A stretch of DNA of 64,000 nt from assembly GCF_023630205.1 (NCBI RefSeq), contig NZ_JALPRR010000004.1, positions 248,001 to 312,000 of the forward strand, given 5' to 3'. The position numbers and the translations under genes are program-made. The notes beneath the pieces are model-generated. The model did not search any database. It was not told the origin of the DNA and saw only the letters and a list, made by a program, of their open reading frames with translations. The DNA comes from Pontibacter ruber (GTDB taxonomy: Bacteria; Bacteroidota; Bacteroidia; Cytophagales; Hymenobacteraceae). The number at the start of each line of letters is the position of its first letter. The stretch's first letter is position 1. Positions 17,032 to 25,672 of this stretch are shown piece by piece.

Positions 17032-17285
17032 GAAGACCTCGAGCAAAAAATCTAAAATTAACTTTCAGCTTCTTCCCAACACCTCTATACTCTCTGACAG
17101 TACAGACAACACGATAAGGGCTCAGGTACGAAGTCCTCGTTGAGTTATACTATTTGATGAAGTATCAGCCTAATCACAGCTGCACTTTAATTGCCTCATC
17201 CTGGCGATTGCCATACTATTGGATAAATCGTAGTATAAATAGGTCTTGTGGTTGTATTTCGTTCTAAATCAAAGTATAAATAGCT

Positions 17286-17849
17286 ATGAAGTATCCGGTC
17301 ATAATAAGTGCTGTGGTGTTGGCAGCTTCCCTTTCGGTACAGGCACAACATCAAAAAGACAGTACGCACAGGCAAACAGAGAAGCATGCGAGTCAAACAA
17401 CTGCTGCTAATTTCAAGGTGCCCGTTTCTATGAAAAAAGAGCATGAAGAGCTGCATCGTAACCTGGAGAAGTATACTAAGTTGCCCGGCAAAACTGGTGC
17501 TGCTGCCAAAGCCGTTGCAAAAGTGCTGCACCCACACTTTGTTAAAGAAGAGAAGTATGCGCTGCCACCACTCGGGTTACTTCCGGACCTGGCAAAAGGC
17601 AAAACCACTACGCAGATGAAAGAGGCCATTGCCATGTCAGACAAACTGAAAAAGGAACTTCAGCAAATGCTTAAAGAGCATCAGCAGATCGTGGCATCGT
17701 TGGAAGCATTGAACAAAGCTGCCAAAGAAGAAAAACACCCGGAAGTTGTCCGATTCACAGAAGCCTTAAAGCTGCATGCACAGACAGAAGAAGAAGTGTT
17801 CTACCCAACAGCTATTTTGATTGGTGAATACCTGAAAATGAAGTTGTAG
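17286..17849 (+). CDS. Exported hemerythrin-like (HHE) protein (187 aa)
   Basis: Signal peptide at residues 1-20 (VQAQ end), then a His-rich linker and an HHE four-helix domain. Candidate iron ligands are His53 or His57 (KEHEELHR), His82/His84 with Glu88 (LHPHFVKEEK), His132 (KEHQQI) and His164 with Glu168 (LHAQTEEE). This spacing matches hemerythrin-like domains that bind di-iron and sense or carry O2 or NO. Export is unusual for bacterial hemerythrins, most of which are cytosolic. It stands alone; AT-rich spacers flank it. Confidence 0.8.
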   Translation: MKYPVIISAVVLAASLSVQAQHQKDSTHRQTEKHASQTTAANFKVPVSMKKEHEELHRNLEKYTKLPGKTGAAAKAVAKVLHPHFVKEEKYALPPLGLLPDLAKGKTTTQMKEAIAMSDKLKKELQQMLKEHQQIVASLEALNKAAKEEKHPEVVRFTEALKLHAQTEEEVFYPTAILIGEYLKMKL

Positions 17850-17950
17850 TTGGGTTATGTTTAAGGGTTGGTTTAGCAATGCCTTTAATTTTGATTCAGC
17901 AGGAATTTGAATTTGGCAAATGATATCGCTACTGAGTAGTATAAAATATT

Positions 17951-20272
17951 ATGGAGCAATTGAAAATCAACTATTCGTACTTGATAAAGCTATTATGTGT
18001 TAGGGGCCAACTCAGAAAAGGTTTATGTTTTCTGATAGGGATATTAGTAGTTTCCTGCCAACCGGTAAAGCAAGTAAATGACAATGTTATTACGTCAACA
18101 CCCGAGACTCTTCCAACAGGTCCACGAAAAGAGCAAGGTAATCCGGTGCATTTAACACCGGTTCCTCTGAATGCGACACCTACCGAAATTCAAGCGTTGC
18201 TGGATCGCAATCATAATGTATACTTTAAGTCTGGGACCTACAATATTGGGACATTACGTATCAACGAATGGCAACACGGCCTGATTTGGGGGGCAGGACG
18301 ATTGACAACGACCTTAAAGGGCAACATAATCATCAGCGGCAGCCGCAATATTACTGTTGGTAACTTCAATGTCATCAATGACAAAACAGCAAAAGGTGAC
18401 GCTGTTATTGATGTGATTGGTGAGACCAATGGGAAGTTAACACTTCTGAATACTTTGGTTTCCGCTAACAAAGATGGTATTGCTATCCGCCTGAAGGCCC
18501 CTGGGCAGTATATAATTCAAGGGTGTAATCCTAAAGCAAGTGATATTGGGATTAGCATTGAGAATCCTAAAGCAATTGTAAATGTATTTGGAGGCAACCT
18601 CCAGTACAACCGAATCCACATACAGCAAGTATCGGGGCACCTTGATGCAAGAGCCTTCGGAATGCAGGTATGTAAAGGTGAGGCAGACATTATTCTGCAT
18701 TCTCCATCACCTTCTGGTTATCATTTGATCGAAGGCGTGCGCAGTGAAGGCAGCAACGGTACAAACGTTAATGAGGTATTGCTGAAGGTTCCGTTAACAA
18801 CAGCTGCTGTAAATGTTGTGTTGCGGGCAAATGCGCTAGGGAGTATGCTTCATTTTGCGGACTATAATGCCAGCGGGACCCTAATATTGTTGGAGAATGT
18901 AAACTATCCTGGTGAGGAGGATAAAAGTTCTGTTGGTGTAAGAACTGGTAGCAGAGGGTCTGCACGGGTGTTGAGTTTTGGGAATAAGTATGGTTTATGC
19001 TATGATGAAGCTCCCGGACCATTTGTGATAAGTTCTACAACGAAAGTCCAGTCTATGGGAGATCTGTGGATGTTACCCAACACAAAGGACTATAAGAAAC
19101 CGTTTAACGAACCTATAACTAAAGAGGCTATGTTGAAAGCGGGTAAAGTTGTGCCGCCTAAGCTCTCTTTTTTAACAACAGCTGATTCTGTAGCTGTACA
19201 GATACCTAGTCTCCCTTTATATAAAGTGGCTACCGGTCCTCGTATTGCCAATTTGTCCGAACTAATGCTAAACGTGAAGGATTTTGGTGCTATACCAAAC
19301 GATGGCAGAGATGATTATGCAGCCATTCAAAAAGCTTTCAAGACAGTGGTGATAGATGGAAGATTCTGGGAACCTATCTATTTCCCAGCCGGCAAGTATG
19401 AATTAAGCAAACCCTTATTTTTAGACCATCTGGCAGGTGGTGGCTTTTGGGGTGATGGCGCTGATAAGACAGTTCTGATCAGTACCACAGGCAATGGTGT
19501 CATAAAATCTGATGGCGCAGGTTACTCCACTTTCGTGGACATGGGTTTTGAAAATAAGGCTGGCGCAGAAACTAAAACTGCTGATTTTGATTGGATCAAC
19601 GTTGTATCCACGGATAAGGCGCGGAAAAAAAGCGGTGCTGCTTTGCAGGCAAATATGTTCTACCGCTGTCGGTTTGAGAATGGGGGCTTTGGTATGTCCG
19701 TCGGTACACACAGAATGGGTGACGGTTTTATGATTATTGATTGTATTTTCAGAAACAATAGAACGCTTAATGGAGAGGGTGCTGCTTATTGCTCTGAAAA
19801 CTTCAATGTACACACTAATCCCTTAGTACATTGTACTTTTGAGAATGTGGATCACGCTGTTTTAGCAAGAAAAGGTAGCTTTAACTTTTATGGTAACCGT
19901 TTAACTAACATCCAGACAGCTGCACTAAGATTTAACACCATTGTAGGAAACGGTTTTGCCATTGTCAATAATGAAATGGATGCGTCGCCTGCTCCCTTCG
20001 TAGCAACGGGCCACAGTTCAGCAAAAGCTCATCTTCTTATCGACCGGGTTAATGTGAAACCGGCAGCCACAACGCGCAGTGCTTCTAAATACAGGCTTGG
20101 CGGTTCTGTTATGTTCCTAAATTCCTCCTTCCCTAATCGTACTATAGCGAACGGTGGTGGTATTGGTGATAATTCATTAATAATATACAAAACCATTGCT
20201 GCTGATGCTTCGACAAACGGAAGAGCACACGGTTATTTTATAAGCGTGAAGAGGAAAAATAATAAAGAATAA
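17951..20272 (+). CDS. Right-handed beta-helix lipoprotein with a Pectate_lyase_3-type domain (773 aa)
   Basis: N-terminal hydrophobic segment ends in a lipobox-like VVSC (Cys about residue 36), so probably a surface or periplasmic lipoprotein. Residues about 70-330 form repeated short beta strands. From about 436, VKDFGAIPNDGRDDYAAIQ begins a second beta-helix with the Pectate_lyase_3 signature (D-x-G-A-x-x-D-G-x-x-D). Such modules act on or bind polysaccharides; no catalytic residues can be assigned. The gene is AT-richer than its neighbours. A TAATTTTG box at 17886-17893 could be its -7 element. Confidence 0.7.
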   Translation: MEQLKINYSYLIKLLCVRGQLRKGLCFLIGILVVSCQPVKQVNDNVITSTPETLPTGPRKEQGNPVHLTPVPLNATPTEIQALLDRNHNVYFKSGTYNIGTLRINEWQHGLIWGAGRLTTTLKGNIIISGSRNITVGNFNVINDKTAKGDAVIDVIGETNGKLTLLNTLVSANKDGIAIRLKAPGQYIIQGCNPKASDIGISIENPKAIVNVFGGNLQYNRIHIQQVSGHLDARAFGMQVCKGEADIILHSPSPSGYHLIEGVRSEGSNGTNVNEVLLKVPLTTAAVNVVLRANALGSMLHFADYNASGTLILLENVNYPGEEDKSSVGVRTGSRGSARVLSFGNKYGLCYDEAPGPFVISSTTKVQSMGDLWMLPNTKDYKKPFNEPITKEAMLKAGKVVPPKLSFLTTADSVAVQIPSLPLYKVATGPRIANLSELMLNVKDFGAIPNDGRDDYAAIQKAFKTVVIDGRFWEPIYFPAGKYELSKPLFLDHLAGGGFWGDGADKTVLISTTGNGVIKSDGAGYSTFVDMGFENKAGAETKTADFDWINVVSTDKARKKSGAALQANMFYRCRFENGGFGMSVGTHRMGDGFMIIDCIFRNNRTLNGEGAAYCSENFNVHTNPLVHCTFENVDHAVLARKGSFNFYGNRLTNIQTAALRFNTIVGNGFAIVNNEMDASPAPFVATGHSSAKAHLLIDRVNVKPAATTRSASKYRLGGSVMFLNSSFPNRTIANGGGIGDNSLIIYKTIAADASTNGRAHGYFISVKRKNNKE

Positions 20273-20432
20273 TTTAACTACTGGGTTCGCTTTTGTCTAG
20301 GCACCATGCATGTATTATCCTATAATATGTACAGATAATATCTGCCCTTAACAAAGTGTAATATCTTATTGACCTGTTAAGTTTCTTGTATTGGCTGCAT
20401 ATTTGTGCACTATCAGTGCATGTACTTAGAAT

Positions 20433-20878
20433 TAGGGAGACCATATTTAGGACTGATTCAACTATAAAAAAACGAGCGCTGTTAGACAGGGACCTTCAGA
20501 TCAGAGATGGCAAAGGTCACTCCTGCTATGCCCAGTACAACAAGATCGACAAGATGAACAAGATTAACCACGTTGTAGTTGATTACAAAGGATGGCGTTC
20601 CGGTTGGTTGTGGCGCCAGTAGAGAGTATATTGCAGGCGTAACCGAAATCAAACGCATGCATGTGAAGGCCGCATTCCGAGTGCAGGACATTGCCAGGCA
20701 GGGATTGGCTGAGCTCGGAAAATGGGCGCGAACTCAACTAAACCGCCTGTATACTGGAAACAGGCAAGAAGCAACCCAAAGCTATTCGGCCTTGCCAAAA
20801 AATGACTACACCACTATTCCTAACAATAGCAAATATGAGCACGTGGATAACAGCGTGTGCATAAAAGACATCCGGTAA
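20433..20878 (+). pseudogene. Decayed duplicate of the 16579 GNAT gene
   Basis: Aligns to 16579-17031 over its length at the DNA level: GACCTTCAGATCAGAGATGG, AACAAGATCGACAAGATGAA, CGTGGATAACAGCGTGTGCA and others correspond. The ATG is lost (AGGGAGACC replaces ATGGAAACC), a frameshift near 20590 leads to a TAG at 20620, and a second shift lies near 20735-20790. Even the leader is duplicated: GTTAAGTTTCTTGTATTGGC at about 20377 corresponds to GTTAAATTTCTGGTATCGTC at about 16519. No intact product is possible. Confidence 0.85.
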
Positions 20879-20913
20879 CAAAATTCGGACGCAAACAAGC
20901 CCAATATCAAAAC

Positions 20914-21261
20914 ATGACAATCGAAGACATTCAAACGATTTGCCTGGAACTGAAAGGCGTAACAGAAGACATCAAGTGGGAGGACCATTTGTGCTTTAAC
21001 ATCGGCGGCAAAATGTTTCTGGTCACCTCTCCGGACAACGTGCCGGTATCTGTCTCTTTCAAAGTGCCGGACGAGGAGTTTGAAGAGCTTATCGCAACAG
21101 ATATTTTTACCCCGGCTCAATACCTGGCCCGGTACAAGTGGGTGTATGTGGATGACATCCGCAAAGTAAGCAAAGCAGAGTGGGAGCGTTTTGCCAGGCA
21201 GTCGTATGCGTTGGTTGCTGCTAAGTTGCCGGCAAAGCTCAGAAGGGAATTGGCGCTGTAA
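20914..21261 (+). CDS. MmcQ/YjbR family protein (115 aa)
   Basis: Compact double-wing fold family. The visible pattern is CLELKGVTEDIKWEDHLCFN, then GGKMFLVTSPDNVPVSVSFK and a C-terminal WERFARQSYALVAAKLPAKL, all typical of MmcQ/YjbR (DUF419) proteins, which are proposed to bind DNA. ATG 20914 is used rather than the in-frame ATG at 20857, which lies in the GNAT remnant. The gene follows the pseudogene by 35 bases and may use what remains of its promoter. Confidence 0.8.
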   Translation: MTIEDIQTICLELKGVTEDIKWEDHLCFNIGGKMFLVTSPDNVPVSVSFKVPDEEFEELIATDIFTPAQYLARYKWVYVDDIRKVSKAEWERFARQSYALVAAKLPAKLRRELAL

Positions 21262-21345
21262 GGGAGCTAACTAAAGTATAAACTTATCCTTGCCTTCGTC
21301 GCGGAAGTGGAGTTCTACTGAAGTGGAGTCTTTCTATAGCAAGGT

Positions 21346-21442
21346 TTATACTTTCATAGTTCCCGTTTTCCAACCACCCCTTACCCCTCAGAGCTACGCT
21401 CGCTAGCTTCGAACTCGTGTTCTCGCTAGTCTAAGGAGGGGA
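21346..21442 (-). repeat. Intergenic repeat module R2, copy B
   Basis: Reverse complement of module R2 (9880-9941): ACTATGAAAGTATA, CCAACCACCCC and CTAAGGAGGGG are shared. It carries an extra ~40 bases (GAGCTACGCTCGCTAGCTTC and following) that can pair with itself. In this locus R2 comes last, whereas in copy A it lies between R1 and R3. Confidence 0.65.
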
Positions 21443-21493
21443 ACTCTGGCACTGCTATACTTGGAAGTATAAGTTCCATGGCAGATGAATATA

Positions 21494-21522
21494 CACACCC
21501 CTACCCTCTCAAGAGGGGAATC
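21494..21522 (-). repeat. Intergenic repeat module R3, copy B
   Basis: CACACCCCTACCCTCTCAAG then AGGGGAATC, the inverted copy of 9963-9992. Confidence 0.6.
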
Positions 21523-21573
21523 TTTGCTTTTGCTATAGTTAAAGTATATGTTTCATTGCTGCTGGTATAACAC

Positions 21574-21593
21574 GGACAGGTCGCGACCTGTCC
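21574..21593. repeat. Perfect 20-bp palindrome
   Basis: GGACAGGTCGCGACCTGTCC reads the same on both strands. It lies between modules R3 and R1. A degraded relative (ACAGGTAGCGACCTTTCC) is seen near 12084. It could be a protein-binding site or a repeat end. Confidence 0.6.
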
Positions 21594-21600
21594 CTACACA

Positions 21601-21832
21601 TGGTTCCTGTTGCATAGCAGCTTACGAAGCAGTGTCGTTTCCAGTCCTTGGGTTGAGCGCCTATGCGAGTTTTTCCAGTGCCTGCAAGGCATTGTGACGC
21701 AGGAGCAAAGGAAAAGCTCCCAGCGCTCAAACCGAGGACGAGGCTCCGTGGCCGTGAGCGCACCAAAAGTAGCTATGAAATAAAGGGTAAGTAAGACTGA
21801 GGAATACGAGTGGCTACGAAGCAAAGGCTTGC
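21601..21832 (-). repeat. Intergenic repeat module R1, copy B
   Basis: Inverted copy of 9575-9810; see that entry for shared blocks. The open frame crossing it shares the same residues at several places with that of copy A, which reflects DNA similarity of the element rather than a proven gene. Confidence 0.75.
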
Positions 21833-21872
21833 CTGCGCAAAGTATAACACAATTATGAAATCAATCCCTCTC

Positions 21873-22094
21873 CTATGGCACCGGATCATACCCACTGCCG
21901 CCCCAGGGGTGGCAGCGGGCAATGCGCTTTAATCCCATCCAACCTCCTTTAAACGGGCCATACTTTTTCACAGCTTCCACGGCATAGGCCGAGCACGTAG
22001 GCGTGTAGCGGCAGGTGGCCGGCGTTAGTGGCGATATCAGGTGCTGGTATACCCAGATTAGGGCCAGTACTATTTTCTGTATTATCCAGGTCAT
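21873..22094 (-). CDS. yidD: Membrane protein insertion efficiency factor YidD (73 aa)
   Basis: Small protein with an N-terminal amphipathic/hydrophobic helix ([20 protein letters not shown]) and the family core [20 protein letters not shown], followed by [20 protein letters not shown] and GGSGYDPVP. The three Cys are conserved. YidD assists YidC in inserting membrane proteins. ATG 22094 is chosen; an upstream ATG (22145) would add 17 residues not typical of the family. It is divergent from the S46 peptidase with 95 bases between starts. The usual rnpA/yidC neighbours are absent, as is common in Bacteroidota. Confidence 0.9.
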   Translation of the reverse strand: MTWIIQKIVLALIWVYQHLISPLTPATCRYTPTCSAYAVEAVKKYGPFKGGWMGLKRIARCHPWGGSGYDPVP

Positions 22095-22152
22095 GGTTTG
22101 ATTTTTGACTCCCTTAAAGAGCCGAACATCTGTTAGGTGCGGCATATTTTGC

Positions 22153-22160
22153 TAAATTTG
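22153..22160 (+). promoter_or_regulatory. -7 box (TAAATTTG) of the S46 peptidase gene
   Basis: Exact match to TAnnTTTG, 29 bases before the ATG at 22190. No clear TTG at -33; TTAG lies 17 bases upstream. Confidence 0.45.
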
Positions 22161-22189
22161 TCACAGTTTAACTATCTAAACAAAATTTC

Positions 22190-24529
22190 ATGTTTAAAAG
22201 AATCCTTTCACTCTTACTTTTAGTCTCGCTGTGTGCGCCTTTTGCGTCTAAGGCAGACGAAGGTATGTGGCTGCCGATGCTTGTCAAGCGCCTGAACCAC
22301 GCTGACATGCAGAAAAAAGGCTTGCAGCTGACTGCCGAAGAAATCTACAACGTGAACAACTCCAGCCTCAAAGATGCCATCGTTCAATTCGGCGGTTTCT
22401 GTACAGGTGAGTTTATCTCTAAAGAAGGTTTGCTTCTAACAAACCACCACTGCGGTTATGGTGCCATCCAGTCGCACTCTACAACCGAGCACGATTACCT
22501 GACCAACGGTTTCTGGGCTGCTGACCGCAAGCAGGAGCTTCCGAACGAAGGCCTGTTCGTAGACATCCTGGTACGCATGGACGATGTCACCGGCAAAGTG
22601 CTGGAAGGCATCGATAACAACACACCGGAGCAGGAGCGCGCGCAGAAAGTATCGGAGCGTATGCAGGCTATCGCAAAAGAAGCCGGCAACAACGGCCAGT
22701 ACGTGTCTTATGTACGCGATTTCTTTAACGGCAACGAGTACTACCTGTTCGTGTACGAGCGCTTCAACGATGTTCGCCTGGTAGGTACGCCTCCATCATC
22801 AGTTGGTAAGTTTGGTGGCGACACCGACAACTGGATGTGGCCACGCCACACCGGCGACTTCTCTATGTTCCGTGTGTACATGAGCCCGGACGGCAAGCCT
22901 GCCGATTACTCTCCAAACAACGTTCCTTACAAGCCAAAGCACCACCTGCCAGTTAACATTGCCGGTGTGGAGCAGGACGACTTCTCCATGGTATTCGGTT
23001 TCCCTGGCCGTACGAAGCGTTTCATGACTTCCGAAGGTCTGAAACTGGATGTAGATCAGCTGAACAAGTCGCGCATTAAGCTGCGTGAGAAAAGGCTGGC
23101 CCTGTGGAAAGAAGACATGGACAAAGCTGATGCTACCCGCATTCAGTATGCGTCTAAATATGCGTCTACTTCCAACTACTACAAATACTCGATCGGTCAG
23201 AACGATGGTATCAAGCGTATGAAAACCGTCGAAGGCAAGCAGGCAGAGGAGCGCAAGTTCCAGGCCTGGGCCGATGCCGATGCGCAGCGCAAAGCCCTTT
23301 ACGGCGACGTGCTGAAGCAGATGAACGAAGCGTATGCTGTTATCGAGAAGTATAACCTGGGCAGCGTATACCTGAACGAGGCTGTACTGGGCACTGAAGC
23401 GCTGCTGTTTGCTTACCGCATGAACGCGCTGAACAGCGCGCTGAAAGCTGGTAACGCCGAAGCTGCCAAAAAAGCGGCTGAAGACCTGAAGCCAAGAGCA
23501 GAGGCTTTCTTTAAAGACTACAACATGGCTACCGATAAGAAAGTATTTGCGGCCAAAATGAAGTTCTATTCTGAAGACATCGCGAAAGATCAGCAGCCGG
23601 AAGCATTTAAAAAGCTGGTTACCAAGTATAAAGGCGACTTCAACAAACTGGCAGACTACATCTACAGCAACACCTTTGTTGTAAATAAGCAGAAGGTGAA
23701 CCAGTTCTTGGCTAACCCATCGCAGAAGCAGTTGGAGAACGATCCGGCTTTCCAACTGGTAAGCTCCATTATGGAGAACTATGCAACTAATATCGCTCCG
23801 AAACTGGCTGAAGCCAACGCAAAGCTGGCTAAGGCAAACCGCCTGTACGTAGCCGGCCTGCGCGAGATGAACCCGAACAAAGTATACTACCCGGATGCAA
23901 ACTCCACGCTGCGCCTGAGCTACGGTTCTGTGAAGAATTACAAGCCTTACGATGGTGTAACCTATGAGTTTACCACCACGCTGGAAGGTATCATGCAGAA
24001 GGAAGACCCGACAAACGAAGAGTTTGTGGTGCCTGCCAAACTGAAACAACTGTACGAAGCAAAAGACTACGGCCGCTATGCCAACAAGGATGGTCAGCTG
24101 GTAGTTAACTTCATCACCGACAACGACATCACAGGCGGTAACTCCGGCTCCCCGGTAATCAACGGACGTGGCGAACTGATCGGTCTGGCCTTCGACGGTA
24201 ACTGGGAAGCCATGACCGGTGACCTGGTGTACGATCCGGAATACAAGCGTTGCATCAACATGAGCGCCAACTACCTGCTGTTCATGATCGACAAGTATGC
24301 CGGTGCTACCAACCTGATCAACGAAATGACGATTGTGGATACCAACAGCCCGGGACCTGCAGATGCTGCTACTGCAAATGTTAAAGCAGGTGATGCAGTA
24401 GCTCCACAGGCCGAACTGCTGAACGAAACAGTAAAAGAAGCAAACGAAAAACTTCGCGCTGGTAAAACAGAGTTCAAGATTGAGAAAAAGAAAGGCGACG
24501 CACGCGTTAAGCTTCAGGTAAAAGACTAA
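22190..24529 (+). CDS. S46-family dipeptidyl peptidase, DPP7-like (779 aa)
   Basis: Signal peptide at residues 1-22. Chymotrypsin-fold serine peptidase with catalytic His86 in LLTNHHCGYGAIQ, Asp223 in WMWPRHTGDF and Ser in TGGNSGSPVING. Eighteen residues after that Ser, in GLAFDGNWEAM, the specificity position is Gly. This is the DPP7/DAP BII state (hydrophobic P1), whereas DPP11 has Arg there (acidic P1). An alpha-helical cap occupies the middle. It cleaves dipeptides from peptide N-termini in the periplasm, for amino-acid nutrition. Strong promoter box upstream and a clear terminator downstream suggest a single-gene unit. Confidence 0.9.
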   Translation: MFKRILSLLLLVSLCAPFASKADEGMWLPMLVKRLNHADMQKKGLQLTAEEIYNVNNSSLKDAIVQFGGFCTGEFISKEGLLLTNHHCGYGAIQSHSTTEHDYLTNGFWAADRKQELPNEGLFVDILVRMDDVTGKVLEGIDNNTPEQERAQKVSERMQAIAKEAGNNGQYVSYVRDFFNGNEYYLFVYERFNDVRLVGTPPSSVGKFGGDTDNWMWPRHTGDFSMFRVYMSPDGKPADYSPNNVPYKPKHHLPVNIAGVEQDDFSMVFGFPGRTKRFMTSEGLKLDVDQLNKSRIKLREKRLALWKEDMDKADATRIQYASKYASTSNYYKYSIGQNDGIKRMKTVEGKQAEERKFQAWADADAQRKALYGDVLKQMNEAYAVIEKYNLGSVYLNEAVLGTEALLFAYRMNALNSALKAGNAEAAKKAAEDLKPRAEAFFKDYNMATDKKVFAAKMKFYSEDIAKDQQPEAFKKLVTKYKGDFNKLADYIYSNTFVVNKQKVNQFLANPSQKQLENDPAFQLVSSIMENYATNIAPKLAEANAKLAKANRLYVAGLREMNPNKVYYPDANSTLRLSYGSVKNYKPYDGVTYEFTTTLEGIMQKEDPTNEEFVVPAKLKQLYEAKDYGRYANKDGQLVVNFITDNDITGGNSGSPVINGRGELIGLAFDGNWEAMTGDLVYDPEYKRCINMSANYLLFMIDKYAGATNLINEMTIVDTNSPGPADAATANVKAGDAVAPQAELLNETVKEANEKLRAGKTEFKIEKKKGDARVKLQVKD

Positions 24530-24554
24530 GTATAGTTCTGAACCAAACTAGTGA

Positions 24555-24588
24555 AAAGCGCTGAGGGATCTCCTCAGCGCTTTTTTTA
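24555..24588 (+). terminator. Rho-independent terminator of the S46 peptidase gene
   Basis: AAAGCGCTGAGG (24555-24566) pairs with CCTCAGCGCTTT (24572-24583), five-base loop, then a run of T. Clear terminator. Confidence 0.9.
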
Positions 24589-24593
24589 TTTTA

Positions 24594-24669
24594 GCCGTTG
24601 TTGGTGTCCTCACTAACAACTTACACTTCATAGGCGCAGTGCTTGCTGGTGAAAACACGCAGCAAGGGC
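24594..24669 (+). repeat. Dispersed intergenic repeat R4, copy 2
   Basis: Starts GCCGTTGTTGGTG and ends GCTTGCTGGTGAAAACACGC then AGCAAGGGC (24641-24669). Both ends match the inverted copy at 27792-27886; the second half also matches 12007-12035. The rest of the spacer to 24830 is AT-rich without a recognisable gene. Confidence 0.7.
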
Positions 24670-24919
24670 TAAGGGTATAGCGTCAAAAAAAGCCGAAACA
24701 GATCTGTCGATTGCTTTCGCAAGTATAACTCTGCTAAAAATTGTACGGCTTTTCAATATTCTTCTTTTAAAATGTAAATATTTTTAACTCCCTATCGTAC
24801 AAGTCTACTTTAAAAAGTACAAAACCTGAAAGAATGGGATAAAGCTACTTTTACCTCACCATTTATACTTCTGGCTGCTTTTTCTACCTTGCCTGGCACA
24901 GGCACAGGCCGATGCGCCT

Positions 24920-25672
24920 GTGGGTGCCCGCGCTGCCGCTTTGGGCAATACTTCGGTTACGCTCCCCGACCTGTGGGCGCTGCACAACAACGTAGCAGGT
25001 ATGGCGCATCTGGAGCAGGCAAGGGCTGGAGCTTATGTCGAGAACGGCTTTGGCATTCGCGCCTTTACTACAGTGGCTTTGCTGAGTGTTTTGCCTACCG
25101 CAAAGTATGGCACTTATGGCCTTAGCTTAAGCCGTTTTGGTGATGAGCTTTACAGCCAGCAGCATGTTGGCTTGGGTGTGTCGCACAAACTGGGGCAGTT
25201 TAGTTTGGGAGCGAAAGCCGAAGTATGGCAGGTGTCAGTAGAAGGGTATGGCAGCCGAAAGGCGGTCACTTTATCGGTAGGTGGGCAGGCTGAGGTGATA
25301 CCGGATATATACTTTGGCGCCTATGCCTATAACCTGAACCAGGCAAAACTGGCTGCTTTTGAAGACGAACGCCTGCCTACGGTGATGAAAGCCGGGCTTT
25401 CGTATCGCCCTTACCAAAAGCTGCTGCTTGCAATCGAAACGGAAAAGCACATCGACTTCCCTGCCGATTTTAAAGCTGGCCTGGAGTACCAGTTGCTGCA
25501 GGAAAAACTTGCACTACGTACCGGTTTCAGTACGCAAACCCATAAACTGACCTTCGGTGTAGGTTTGCAGGCCAGGCAACTGCAGGTAGATTATGCCTTC
25601 GGCTCTACCACGCAATTAGGCATCAGCAACCATCTTTCGCTGGCTTATACTTTCAGGAAAGGAGGCAGCTGA
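24920..25672 (+). CDS. PorV/PorQ-like outer-membrane beta-barrel protein with an anomalous start (at least 250 aa)
   Basis: GARAAALGNTSVTLPDLWAL followed by HNNVAGMA is the N-terminal signature of the PorV/PorQ family (FadL-like barrels; some serve the type IX secretion system). Alternating beta strands follow to the end. GTG 24920 is the first ordinary start codon, but upstream codons from 24839 encode a convincing signal peptide (KLLLPHHLYFWLLFLPCLAQ, then AQADAP) without ATG, GTG or TTG. The only nearby ATG (24834) is one base out of frame. The gene therefore either starts at ATA 24839 or has a single-base deletion. It overlaps the next gene by one base (TGATG). Confidence 0.7.
   Translation: MGARAAALGNTSVTLPDLWALHNNVAGMAHLEQARAGAYVENGFGIRAFTTVALLSVLPTAKYGTYGLSLSRFGDELYSQQHVGLGVSHKLGQFSLGAKAEVWQVSVEGYGSRKAVTLSVGGQAEVIPDIYFGAYAYNLNQAKLAAFEDERLPTVMKAGLSYRPYQKLLLAIETEKHIDFPADFKAGLEYQLLQEKLALRTGFSTQTHKLTFGVGLQARQLQVDYAFGSTTQLGISNHLSLAYTFRKGGS

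Noticed and set aside
22799..24049. 416-codon open frame on the minus strand
   Set aside because: Antisense to the S46 peptidase gene; a by-product of codon bias in a highly conserved gene.
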